Positions 18,494 through 28,070 of a stretch of DNA of 64,000 bases are shown here, piece by piece. The notes beneath the pieces are model-generated. The model was not told the DNA's origin. It searched no databases and saw only the letters and a list, made by a program, of their open reading frames with translations. The DNA lies in assembly GCA_937981955.1 (NCBI GenBank), contig CALJNA010000029.1, forward strand, positions 1 through 64,000, read 5' to 3'. Origin of the DNA: an uncultured Granulosicoccaceae bacterium. GTDB taxonomy: Bacteria; Pseudomonadota; Gammaproteobacteria; Granulosicoccales; Granulosicoccaceae. How positions within the stretch are numbered: the stretch's first letter is position 1; each line of letters begins with the position of its first letter. The translations under genes were made by a program, and so were the position numbers.

Positions 18494-20692
18494 ATGAATA
18501 TTAAACGGAGTTCGTTAACGCTTGATGCCAGGCCTGATCGCCTCGATTTGCGTGATCGTGAGTATCGACCGACACTGTGTGATTTACCGCAAACCTATCC
18601 CCCGTCTGCAACAACCTTCAAGTTATTCAATCACTATGCTGATACCTGCGGTCTGATTTTAACTCAGGGTGATAAAGGTGCATGTACCGGGTTTGGTCTA
18701 GCCGCCGTGATCAACTTCCTGCGCTGGAAAGAATCAATGGTTGGCAGAAGCTCATTGGCTGATTTTGACCCTGAAATTAATAAGCCCGAGTTATGTATTA
18801 ATAGAGTCAGTGAACGCATGCTCTACCACAATGCTCGAATATACGATGAATGGGATGGAGAAGACTACGAAGGTTCAAGTTGCAGGGGGGCGATGAAAGG
18901 TTGGCACAGACATGGTGTATGTGATAGTGATCTGTGGCCCTACAGAGACAAGAACAATGGAGATGAAATACGTTTTGTTGCACCCAATAAAAGATGGTCT
19001 GAAAATGCAGTTGAAACACCGCTGGGTTCTTACTACAGAATCAATACCCAATCGATAGTTGATATGCAATCAGCTATATTTGAAGTCGGTGCTATTTATT
19101 GCTCGAGCATGACGCATTCAGGATGGTTTGATTTATATCATCCTGAAAATTTAATTGATCATGAATATGCAGAATTGCCGTTTATTTCACCGGCTTCGCG
19201 TTCTGATAACGCAGGCGGTCATGCGTTTGCTATTGTTGGTTACACCCGTGACGGTTTTATTGTGCAAAATTCCTGGGGGCCTCGCTGGGGTGTGAGTGGA
19301 TTTGCGTTGCTGGAATATTCCGACTGGGTAGATAGAGGTATGGATGCGTGGGTTGTGGTCAGAGGTGCGCCAACGACACGAACCCGCTCACCTCATACTG
19401 TAGTACATCGAGCCCTACAGGAAAAGTCCGCCAAAGCAGGAGACAGAGAAGGATTAATAGTTCAGAACATCACAGATGACTTTGAATTTAACAACTCCGA
19501 AGTCAAGCCATGGTCTGAAGAGAAGGCGTACCAACACAGCGTTATCATCGGTAATAGCGGAAGAGCAGTTCAAAAACTGATAGACGCAGCAACACCAGAG
19601 CATTGCACGCGGGCAATATGCCATACGTATCCAGCGGAATGGATGGATAAAGGCAAGCAGAATAGAAAGCTGGTTATTCATGTGCACGGGTGTTCATACG
19701 ATGAGAAAACGGCGATTCGACGGGCTCAGGTTCTTGGGCCTTATTACTACGAGAATGGTATTTATCCGATCTTTGTTGTTTGGCAGTCCGGTATGGCTGA
19801 TTCATTGTCCAATCTTGTGGAAAATTGCTGGAAAGAGATTGTGACAGATCCGGCCTCTGGTGCAGTTATGAGAGATATCAGCAAACTTTACAATGAAAAA
19901 ATAGATCGAGCGCTGGAAGTTGCCGCAAAACGGAAAGGTGGTAAATCAATTTGGTCTGACATGAAGCAGAACGCGCTGAACTGTTGCGATTCTAAAATTC
20001 CTGCGGCATCAGGTAGTGGCGAAAAAGTACGTGGTGCCATGGTTAATCTGACTAATAGTATTGCAAAGTTAAAAGGGATGGAGCTCCACGTTGTAGGACA
20101 TTCTACGGGTGCTATTCTTATTGGCCGATGGCTCGATGTTCTTAGTCGGAGAAAACTGAAACTGAAAACTCTGTCGTTGTATGCACCTGCGTGCACGGTA
20201 AAGTTCGCAAACCAGCACTTCGTGAAGGCAGCTAAAAAACGCATATTCAGTAAATCTGCATTTTATATAGATATGTTGAGTGATGAGCGTGAACGAGCGG
20301 ATACGATGGGTTCGTATAATAAATCACTGTTATACCTCGCCAGTCGTGCATTTGAAGATATGCACAAGGAACCCTTGTTGGGAATGCAGGCCACCTGGAG
20401 TACAGATAACACCAGTAACGTTTACCGGGATCAAAACAGAATTGAGCCGACGGATGAGGAAATTGCGCGATTTGAAGCTATAGATGCATTGCTGGACTAC
20501 TGGAATTCGAGTATAAAATGTAAATATCACGATAAAGAAAGACGGACAGTCCATTGCTCAACAAAACATGACGTGCTGCCACTGACCCATCGGTCGTTCA
20601 ACAATGATATTGAGGTCGTTGAAACAACTATCAAGCGATTGCTTGGAAAACGTAGAATAAAATACCGTGTTGAGAACCTTGGAGGGTTCTGA
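18494..20692 (+). CDS. Papain-like (C1) peptidase fused to an alpha/beta-hydrolase domain
   Basis: C1 motifs QGDKGACTGFGLA (Cys), GGHAFAIVGYT (His), VQNSWGPRWG (Asn). C-terminal half has HVHGCSYD and nucleophile elbow VVGHSTGAI. Confidence 0.8.
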   Translation: MNIKRSSLTLDARPDRLDLRDREYRPTLCDLPQTYPPSATTFKLFNHYADTCGLILTQGDKGACTGFGLAAVINFLRWKESMVGRSSLADFDPEINKPELCINRVSERMLYHNARIYDEWDGEDYEGSSCRGAMKGWHRHGVCDSDLWPYRDKNNGDEIRFVAPNKRWSENAVETPLGSYYRINTQSIVDMQSAIFEVGAIYCSSMTHSGWFDLYHPENLIDHEYAELPFISPASRSDNAGGHAFAIVGYTRDGFIVQNSWGPRWGVSGFALLEYSDWVDRGMDAWVVVRGAPTTRTRSPHTVVHRALQEKSAKAGDREGLIVQNITDDFEFNNSEVKPWSEEKAYQHSVIIGNSGRAVQKLIDAATPEHCTRAICHTYPAEWMDKGKQNRKLVIHVHGCSYDEKTAIRRAQVLGPYYYENGIYPIFVVWQSGMADSLSNLVENCWKEIVTDPASGAVMRDISKLYNEKIDRALEVAAKRKGGKSIWSDMKQNALNCCDSKIPAASGSGEKVRGAMVNLTNSIAKLKGMELHVVGHSTGAILIGRWLDVLSRRKLKLKTLSLYAPACTVKFANQHFVKAAKKRIFSKSAFYIDMLSDERERADTMGSYNKSLLYLASRAFEDMHKEPLLGMQATWSTDNTSNVYRDQNRIEPTDEEIARFEAIDALLDYWNSSIKCKYHDKERRTVHCSTKHDVLPLTHRSFNNDIEVVETTIKRLLGKRRIKYRVENLGGF

Positions 20693-20766
20693 TGCTTGCT
20701 ACAAGACTGCGCCGAAGGAAAAAAAGAAATAGTGAAATTATGAGTAGTGATATTGCTCTTTATTAG
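20692..20766 (+). CDS. Small basic ORF (MLATRLRRRKKRNSEIMSSDIALY), possibly translationally coupled
   Basis: The start overlaps the upstream stop as TGATG, with GGAGG about 7 nt upstream. Only 24 codons. Confidence 0.3.
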   Translation: MLATRLRRRKKRNSEIMSSDIALY

Positions 20767-20778
20767 CACCAGCAGCGA

Positions 20779-22122
20779 CTACCGTGCTGCGATTTCCAGT
20801 CTGTCTGCAAGATTGATTGCATAGTTGTCGGTCATGCCGGCCACAAAATCCATCACCATCATGTATCTGTGATAATCAGGAACCATTTCCGCTGACATTT
20901 TTTCGGTAAATTCCTTCAATGGTTCTGTAATCGCATCGGGCTGCGCAAATCTGATTGGTTGTCCGGTTAAGATAGTTGCATCGAGAATGCGTGCCAATGT
21001 TAAATTACAACTTTGCGCAAGACCGTCATCTTGTTGGAACGGATAGACTTCTGTTCTGGCAATTTTATTAAGATGATTGAATGCGGTTAGCATTTCTTTA
21101 TCGATGAGTTCAATCAGTGGAACTTGGTGTTGCCCCATCATTATACTGTTATAAGACGCTTCAAAAACCTGCAAGCATTGCTGGATTAAACTGCCAATAG
21201 CTTTAGCCCGCATTTGGGCAATACTACTGTCTTCTGGTAAACCGCTTAGCTGCATCAGTGCTGATTCAACCTGTTCTCTACTTAATATAGAAAGATCAAT
21301 TGCATCTTCAATATCGATTATTGCATTGCAGATGTCATCAGCTGCTTCTACCAAAAATGCGAGGGGATGTCGGCAATATGCATTCTCTTGATGCAACAGG
21401 CCGGTAGATGTTGCGACCCACTCAAACGCCGGCACGTCATTCTGGAATACACTGTACTTTCCAGCCGCCTGCGCAAACGCATGGTCTGAGTACCATGGGT
21501 ATTTCATCATTGTTGCAAGTGTTGCGGCTGTCAAGCCGATACCACCTTGTCTGTTTGTGCACCCCGGTTCAAATTCGCTCACACTTCTGGTCGCTATTCT
21601 AAATGCCTGAGCGTTTCCCTCATAAAGAGTCAGATCTTTCTGTTCAGCTTCCGGCATTGCAGAGAGCAGCTGCATATGATTATTCATCCAGTGTCGAATG
21701 GCTCTCTCTCCAGCGTGTCCGAAGGGTGTGTTGCCTATATCATGAGCGAGGCATGCCGCTTGTACCAGTTCAGCGAATTCGTTTGCTGTTGCAGATACCG
21801 GACTGGTTTCCATGTTCTGAACGATGAAGTAAGCCGACTTTCCAAGACTTCTACCAACAGATGCTACTTCGAGTGAATGCGTTAGTCGGTTGTGAGTGTG
21901 GTCGTTAAGGGCAAGTGGATGCACTTGTGTTTTGCGGGCCAGACGCCGAAACGCTTTGGAAAATATAAGCCGGTCATAATCTACTTCAAAGCATGACCTG
22001 TCTTGTGTATCAGACAGAGGTTTTGGATACAGTCTCTCCTGGCACAGCAGCGACTCCCACGTCATGCGTTGGCTTGGCATTGATCTGGGGGCAGAATAGT
22101 TCGCTGCGCTGTGGTAGTTCAT
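20779..22122 (-). CDS. dgt: Deoxyguanosinetriphosphate triphosphohydrolase-like HD protein
   Basis: RLARKTQVHPL, HSLEVASVGRSLG and CLAHDIGNTPFGHAGE HD motifs. Confidence 0.92.
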   Translation of the reverse strand: MNYHSAANYSAPRSMPSQRMTWESLLCQERLYPKPLSDTQDRSCFEVDYDRLIFSKAFRRLARKTQVHPLALNDHTHNRLTHSLEVASVGRSLGKSAYFIVQNMETSPVSATANEFAELVQAACLAHDIGNTPFGHAGERAIRHWMNNHMQLLSAMPEAEQKDLTLYEGNAQAFRIATRSVSEFEPGCTNRQGGIGLTAATLATMMKYPWYSDHAFAQAAGKYSVFQNDVPAFEWVATSTGLLHQENAYCRHPLAFLVEAADDICNAIIDIEDAIDLSILSREQVESALMQLSGLPEDSSIAQMRAKAIGSLIQQCLQVFEASYNSIMMGQHQVPLIELIDKEMLTAFNHLNKIARTEVYPFQQDDGLAQSCNLTLARILDATILTGQPIRFAQPDAITEPLKEFTEKMSAEMVPDYHRYMMVMDFVAGMTDNYAINLADRLEIAAR

Positions 22123-22388
22123 TCTGGGGCTAATTTATGCTGCTTCGCCCTGGTTTTATCGCCTTCAATCGCTCAAGCTTGACGTAATGGCAAAGTGAAA
22201 TAACTGACTCTGTCGTATACTCATTGAAATGTAGGAAGCGTTGTTTGATCAATTGGAATCAGTTCACTAAAATGATGTTAAAAGCAACGCCGTTTCACAT
22301 TTCTGACTGTTTCAGTAATTTGGCTTTATTCAGGTGATTAGATGAGCGCAGTCGATCATTTTTGCATCATCAATTGGAGGTTTTTTCT

Positions 22389-23576
22389 ATGGCCAATGGT
22401 AGAACTGTCCCAGTTGACAATGACATCAAGATAGAGCAGCTAGTCAATGATCCGTATCCTATTTATGCAAGGTTGCGAAAAACCTCGCCAGTTTTAAAAG
22501 TAACCGCGGTCAAGCGGACTTTCCTGACAAAGGCTGCCGATACTCGGTATGTGAAGATGAATCCGAATATTTTCAGCTCGGATGATCCCAACACACCAAT
22601 GGAAAGAGCGTTCGAAGCAAAGACCCTGATGCGTCGCGATGGTGATGATCACAGTCGTTTACGTACAGCAATGATGCCTGCAATGGCACCAAATACGGTC
22701 AAACAATCCTGGAGTAATCGTATAGGCCAAATAGCAGATGAGTATATTGATCGTTTGCCAAGTGGTGAAACGGTTGATTTTTTTACCGCTTTCGCAGGCC
22801 CGTTCTCTGCTCGTTGTGTTGCGGAAGTGTTGGGTATTCCGAAAGCTACGGATGATGATATTCAGCGATGGTCACAAGCTTTGATCGACGGCGCTGGAAA
22901 CTTTGCCGGCTTCAAAGAACCTTTTGAAGTGACTGATGTAGTAAATCGAGAAATCAATGCATGCATTGCAGACGCGGTTGATACGTGCAAGGGCACCGAT
23001 TTACGGAATGCACTTGCCGTGCAGATTAACGCTGATCAGCCCATCGAAATGGAACACATCGTATCAAATATAAAAATTGCCATTGGAGGAGGTATTAACG
23101 AACCGCGCGATGCGCTCATGACGGTACTATTTGGCTTGTTAACCAACCCGGATCAGAAACAGACTGTGATTGAGCAAAACCTATGGACGGATGCGCTCGA
23201 AGAAGCCGTGCGATGGGTTGCGCCTATTCAGGTAAGTTCAAGGCTGGTGAAAGAGGACACCACGATCAGAGATTTTCATATTCCCAAAGGCGATGTAGTC
23301 ATGACTATTCAGGCGTCTGCAAATCACGATGAAGAGTTGTATGACAATCCTCATCTTTTTGATGTATTCAGAAAAAACAGTCGTCATCAGGCTTTTGGTA
23401 GTGGCCCTCATTTTTGTATGGGTACACATTTGTCCAGAAGGATGCTGGCCGATATTGCACTGCCGAGATTATTTGATCGTTTTCCCAAAATGTCGCTACC
23501 GGAACCAGGCGTGGTTGTGTGGAGTGGGTTCGGATTTCGCGGGCCCTTGAATTTACCGATTCATCTGCAACAATAA
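22389..23576 (+). CDS. Cytochrome P450
   Basis: Heme-binding motif FGSGPHFCMG. ATG at 22389 preceded by GGAGG. Confidence 0.92.
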   Translation: MANGRTVPVDNDIKIEQLVNDPYPIYARLRKTSPVLKVTAVKRTFLTKAADTRYVKMNPNIFSSDDPNTPMERAFEAKTLMRRDGDDHSRLRTAMMPAMAPNTVKQSWSNRIGQIADEYIDRLPSGETVDFFTAFAGPFSARCVAEVLGIPKATDDDIQRWSQALIDGAGNFAGFKEPFEVTDVVNREINACIADAVDTCKGTDLRNALAVQINADQPIEMEHIVSNIKIAIGGGINEPRDALMTVLFGLLTNPDQKQTVIEQNLWTDALEEAVRWVAPIQVSSRLVKEDTTIRDFHIPKGDVVMTIQASANHDEELYDNPHLFDVFRKNSRHQAFGSGPHFCMGTHLSRRMLADIALPRLFDRFPKMSLPEPGVVVWSGFGFRGPLNLPIHLQQ

Positions 23577-23666
23577 ATAGTGTGTTGAGGTTCCGATTGA
23601 CTCAAAAAGAAAATAGGCATTATTGGGCTGGCGCACTGTCGCCGAAAATCAAGGCAAAAAACGCAG

Positions 23667-24485
23667 ATGATACCCATTGTAGAACCGCATGCCTGTGTTT
23701 CAGGCGAACCACAATCGCTTCGAAACTACCTGACGCAAAGTCAGGATTTTCATATATTAAAAATGGTCGCCGTCCAGCAACCTCAGGAGCAGAGTGCTGC
23801 CGCGAAAGAGATTCATGATCTGTACAAAGTGTCCATCACACGAGGGTTGGGTGGGTTCCCCAATAAGTTGGTTGCCTATTGCGATCTGTTAAAGGCAGGT
23901 TCAGTGAGTTCGTTCTGTAAAAACAACCTTCAAGGTCGACTGCAAGGTGTTAACTATCATTTTTCGCAGGACCAAAGCAGTGTTTTAAATATTGCAAACG
24001 AGACTGCTGTAAATGATGTTTTAAAAGCTGGTAATCTGGATGTGTTAAACGAGAATGGAATGAGCCTTGATATCACTGTTGGTCTTCATCAAACTGATAT
24101 TCCTGTGCAGATCGCACAGCAATATCCCAATTTGTCGATCATTGTCTCACTACAATGCAGCGATACAACCGGTGACACGAGCAATGATGATCTGCGGTTC
24201 TGCGTGGCAAAGCTGTCCCGGTATGATGGAATCAGCATTAAAGCAGGCGCAGGGCTGTTTTGTGTAGCTTCACAATACAAAGGACAGCTAAAAGAGTTTC
24301 TTAGTCTCGCAGTTCAGCATTTTGGCTATGAACGTATTATGTTTGCCAGTGCAAACTCAGATAGTAGCTTGGCACTATCATTTGCGGAGCGCTGGCAAAG
24401 TTATGTCAGCGTTGCATCAACATTCAGTGCGTTACAGCGGGATAAAATATTTAGATCGAACGCGGTGCGTATTTATAAGTTGTAG
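23667..24485 (+). CDS. Amidohydrolase-2-like TIM-barrel protein, apparently degenerate
   Basis: C-terminal 'ERWQSYVSVASTFSALQRDKIFRSNAVRIYKL' matches the typical end of the amidohydrolase_2 family. Canonical HxH and late Asp motifs are not evident. Confidence 0.5.
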   Translation: MIPIVEPHACVSGEPQSLRNYLTQSQDFHILKMVAVQQPQEQSAAAKEIHDLYKVSITRGLGGFPNKLVAYCDLLKAGSVSSFCKNNLQGRLQGVNYHFSQDQSSVLNIANETAVNDVLKAGNLDVLNENGMSLDITVGLHQTDIPVQIAQQYPNLSIIVSLQCSDTTGDTSNDDLRFCVAKLSRYDGISIKAGAGLFCVASQYKGQLKEFLSLAVQHFGYERIMFASANSDSSLALSFAERWQSYVSVASTFSALQRDKIFRSNAVRIYKL

Positions 24486-24575
24486 CACAGTCTGACCGAG
24501 TTGGAAATAACTGTCAGATAAATATTGTTGAAAGGCGGATTGTTCAGAACGTCAATAATAAAAGGCGGTTTATAC

Positions 24576-25070
24576 ATGGCTAAAGTAAAATATAAGGATG
24601 CCAAAGGTCGAACGCGTTGGATAAGAAATGATGAAGTTGCAGCCATCATAAAACAGCTTGGAGATTATTTGATAATCGGTGGGTATCCAGAAGAACATGC
24701 AAAGCGGTATGCGCAATTGGCTCATACCATTTCGCGATGGCCTGAATCCATTGACCGCATAGCTAAAGATAAAGACTTGAATTCGCTGCCGGGGGTAGGT
24801 GGAGTGATAACCGGGTATCTTGAAGAAATAATTGAAACCGGCACAACCGATAAATTCAATGATGACCAATACGGCAAACCACCACCTCGTTCGGTTCTAG
24901 AGCTAACCGAAATAGAGCGGCTCGGGGCAAAAACGGCAAAAATGCTCTATCAGGAACATCAGATAGACAGTCTGAAAGCGTTGTGCAAAAGCGCGAAGAA
25001 CGGTGAGTTGAAAGGTATTAAGGGTATTGGACCGAAAATGCTGAAAACCATTGATGCGCTGTGTGAGTAG
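24576..25070 (+). CDS. Stand-alone helix-hairpin-helix protein resembling the N-terminal region of family X DNA polymerases
   Basis: HhH elements 'LNSLPGVGGVITGYLEEIIETG' and 'LKGIKGIGPKMLKTI'. The protein ends without the polymerase palm. Confidence 0.7.
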   Translation: MAKVKYKDAKGRTRWIRNDEVAAIIKQLGDYLIIGGYPEEHAKRYAQLAHTISRWPESIDRIAKDKDLNSLPGVGGVITGYLEEIIETGTTDKFNDDQYGKPPPRSVLELTEIERLGAKTAKMLYQEHQIDSLKALCKSAKNGELKGIKGIGPKMLKTIDALCE

Positions 25071-25169
25071 TTGGGCAAACCGCTGAAATAACAGATGCGT
25101 TTCAGATTGCAAGCCAGTAGTATTAGTAAGAGTAGATTTACTTCGAGCAACGACCCATTGGAATAAGCA

Positions 25170-25865
25170 ATGAAAGGTGTTTCTAACAAGTTGTTTCTTT
25201 TCCAATCGCGGATATTTACGTCATCGGTTGCAATACTGGCATTTACGGTATGTGCGTTGTTTTCCAAGGCAGTCGTTTCGTCAACAACCGTAACGTCTGA
25301 TCAAATCCAGTATAGGCCTATTCAAACGCAATTTATTGCAGCGCTTGGCGATCCTGATGCAAATTCAGGGGTGGGTGCCGAGAGTTGGGGATACTGGCAC
25401 ATCGATCCCGGTAAAACAGGTGTTTGGCTCAGGCTTTTTCCTGTATTGAAAGCCACAGGTGGTTATGCACCCGGCAACTGGAAATTTGACGAAACTGACT
25501 GGTGGCTGGATGAAAACGGGCTGATCATGCAAAAACCCGTTTTTGAAATTGAGCCTGGTCAGTACGTCGTCACGGGTGAACGTGAAGTTACTACCATACT
25601 AACGGTGCATGAAAAAGATATTGAAGGTGTACAAGCATGGGAACTTGCTGATGATGCAAAGCTCTTCGATGTGACGCACATGCCATGCCGGTCGGCAAGA
25701 TATACGCCGTTGAATACCGACAGTCATTGCTCGCCAGCAAATGCCGATAAATCAAAATTCAAGGTTGCGCCTGGCTCTGTAATGCCTGATGTTCCCGGGT
25801 GCCATCGACTCGATTATTCTGTATTGATAGTCATTGGGCGCGTTGACCAGGTCGCATCGCGTTAG
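25170..25865 (+). CDS. Hypothetical secreted protein
   Basis: N-terminal hydrophobic signal-like segment, Trp-rich extracytoplasmic region. Confidence 0.65.
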   Translation: MKGVSNKLFLFQSRIFTSSVAILAFTVCALFSKAVVSSTTVTSDQIQYRPIQTQFIAALGDPDANSGVGAESWGYWHIDPGKTGVWLRLFPVLKATGGYAPGNWKFDETDWWLDENGLIMQKPVFEIEPGQYVVTGEREVTTILTVHEKDIEGVQAWELADDAKLFDVTHMPCRSARYTPLNTDSHCSPANADKSKFKVAPGSVMPDVPGCHRLDYSVLIVIGRVDQVASR

Positions 25866-25911
25866 GTCAAATATCTGCTCGGGTGTATGAATCCAAAGGA
25901 ATGTCAGACGC

Positions 25912-26796
25912 ATGAGCAGCTGGATTGCCTTTTCGATATTTGCCGCCTTAATGCAGTCTGTGCGTACTGCCGGTCAGAAGCAGCTGACTACCAGCCTAAC
26001 ACCAATGAGTGTCACGCTGGTGCGCTACCTGTATGGCTTGCCGTTCGTTCTTATTTATCTTCTCTATCTGTTTCGTGACTCGACTGTTACCCAGCTTCAT
26101 ATTGCTGTCGGCAATCCCCGATTTTTATTCTACGCAGTGCTTGCAGGGGTTGCTCAGATTATTGCAACCGTGTTGCTGGTTAAAGTATTCAGTTTTCGAA
26201 ATTTTGCGGTAGGTACAAGCTTTGCAAAAACCGAAGCGATTCAAACGGCCATATTCAGTATGGTCTTTTTTGGTGCAGTATTGTCGCCCGCGGGTTGGTT
26301 GGCTGTTTTGGTTGGTTTCGTCGGTATTGCCATTGTCAGCTTGCCCAAATCAAGAGAGCCGTGGCAATTTGCCAATGTACTGCTTGGAACGTTATCTGGA
26401 ACAGCTTTTTCTTTTACTTCCTTATGGTTGCGTGAAGCCAGCTTAAGTTTGTCTATGCCGGCAGTGCACAGTGCGGCAATGACTCTGTTCGTTATGGTTT
26501 TCATCCAGACCGGTATCTGCCTCGTGTACAGTGCATTGAAAGAAACCGGTCAATTACGGTTAATGGCTGCACGTTCACACCTTGCATTGTTTGTCGGGCT
26601 CACCAGCGCACTGGGGTCTGTCGGCTGGTTTACCGCAATGACTCTGGTGAATCCGGCTTTGGTAAAGTCAGTTGGTCAGGTAGAATTTATCTTTACTTTG
26701 CTGATAACCACATTATTTTTTAAAGAAAAAATCACGCTCAGGGAATATGTGGGTATGAGCTTTATTATTGTCAGTGTCATCATATTGCTTAACTGA
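25912..26796 (+). CDS. EamA/DMT family transporter
   Basis: About ten TM segments and a C-terminal EamA-type pattern (LFFKEKITLREYVGMSFIIVSVIILL). Confidence 0.85.
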   Translation: MSSWIAFSIFAALMQSVRTAGQKQLTTSLTPMSVTLVRYLYGLPFVLIYLLYLFRDSTVTQLHIAVGNPRFLFYAVLAGVAQIIATVLLVKVFSFRNFAVGTSFAKTEAIQTAIFSMVFFGAVLSPAGWLAVLVGFVGIAIVSLPKSREPWQFANVLLGTLSGTAFSFTSLWLREASLSLSMPAVHSAAMTLFVMVFIQTGICLVYSALKETGQLRLMAARSHLALFVGLTSALGSVGWFTAMTLVNPALVKSVGQVEFIFTLLITTLFFKEKITLREYVGMSFIIVSVIILLN

Positions 26797-26851
26797 CCTG
26801 TTAAATCTGTACGCCATACAACTCTTGTGCTCGAAGAACGAAATAGAAAAT

Positions 26852-28015
26852 ATGCAAACTCGACTATTTAGCATCTTGATCGCCGTCGGTCTGTTGGCAG
26901 TTTCGCATGTACTATTTGCAGAAGATAAATACGCAGGTTTTCCTGAGCCGAATCCAGATTTTCAGGCTCATATTGTTGAAGTTGAACAGTATCTGTTAGA
27001 AAAACAGATGCGCCAGCGTTCAGCTACCGATGTCAAATACAATCTACCGTTTCAACGACAGGCTAGTAAAGACGTCCCATACCGCGGTAAGTTTTTTCTG
27101 GTGCACGGCTTAAATGATTCACCCTATGTATTTGTTGATGTGGCAGATGAACTGGTTAGCCGTGGCTTTGACGTTCGGGCCATACTGTTACCAGGGCATG
27201 GCAGTTCCCCGGAAGCTCAACTGAATATTTCATCCAGTCGTTGGTATAACTTTGCATATGATCAGCTGCAGCTCTGGCATGAAGAAGATGTACCAATGTA
27301 TTTAGGTGGGTTTTCAATGGGTGCGGTTATAGCAACAACGCTTGCTCTGAAGTCTGAGCAGGAGATTGCCGGCCTACTCCTATTTTCACCAGCGTTCAAA
27401 AGCACAATGAACCACCTGTTGCGCTGGGCCTCAATCTACTCGCGATTTAAACCATGGGTATTTGGCGGAATGATAATTGAAGATAATCCAACTAAATACA
27501 ATTCCATTCCAATAAATGGCGCTGCTCAATACTACAAACTAATTAAGAAACTGAAATCGAGCTGGGGAAATAAAAAGCTAGCCATGCCGGTGTTGGCGGT
27601 GGCATCAATAGACGACTCAGTGGTCGATGTAGGTTTCGTTACACAGATTTTCGACAAAAAGTTTACATCTCTACATCGGCAATTAATTGTGTACAGTACT
27701 GATACCGATGCCCAGGCGTCGCAATACGTTGAGTATCGCAAGAGCCGATATCTAGATCTTCGAATACTAAATCAATCGCATCAAGGCGTGCTGATTGCTC
27801 CGGATAATCCATTATTCGGCCAGAACGGGCGTGTACTGGTATGTAATGGTAATGACTGGGAAACGTTCAGCGGATGCCTTTATTCCACTGAGCAACACTG
27901 GTTCGGCGCGCAACACACGCCATCGCCTGATCAAATGCCAGTGGCACGAACAACTTATAACCCTGATTTTGCCGGTGTGTTTATCGCATTTGATAACGTA
28001 TTCCGTGTTGAGTAG
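26852..28015 (+). CDS. Alpha/beta hydrolase (lysophospholipase-like)
   Basis: FFLVHGLNDSPYVF oxyanion region, nucleophile GGFSMGAV. Signal peptide from ATG 26852. Confidence 0.85.
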   Translation: MQTRLFSILIAVGLLAVSHVLFAEDKYAGFPEPNPDFQAHIVEVEQYLLEKQMRQRSATDVKYNLPFQRQASKDVPYRGKFFLVHGLNDSPYVFVDVADELVSRGFDVRAILLPGHGSSPEAQLNISSSRWYNFAYDQLQLWHEEDVPMYLGGFSMGAVIATTLALKSEQEIAGLLLFSPAFKSTMNHLLRWASIYSRFKPWVFGGMIIEDNPTKYNSIPINGAAQYYKLIKKLKSSWGNKKLAMPVLAVASIDDSVVDVGFVTQIFDKKFTSLHRQLIVYSTDTDAQASQYVEYRKSRYLDLRILNQSHQGVLIAPDNPLFGQNGRVLVCNGNDWETFSGCLYSTEQHWFGAQHTPSPDQMPVARTTYNPDFAGVFIAFDNVFRVE

Positions 28016-28070
28016 CAGCCGTTTCTACTTGCAAAGTTATTGTGTGACTGGTCACATCGACAGTAAACAC

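Noticed and set aside
20779-22122. dgt as an anti-phage dGTPase defence gene
   Set aside because: The HD motifs are typical of housekeeping dGTPase-like proteins, and no defence or mobile genes flank it.
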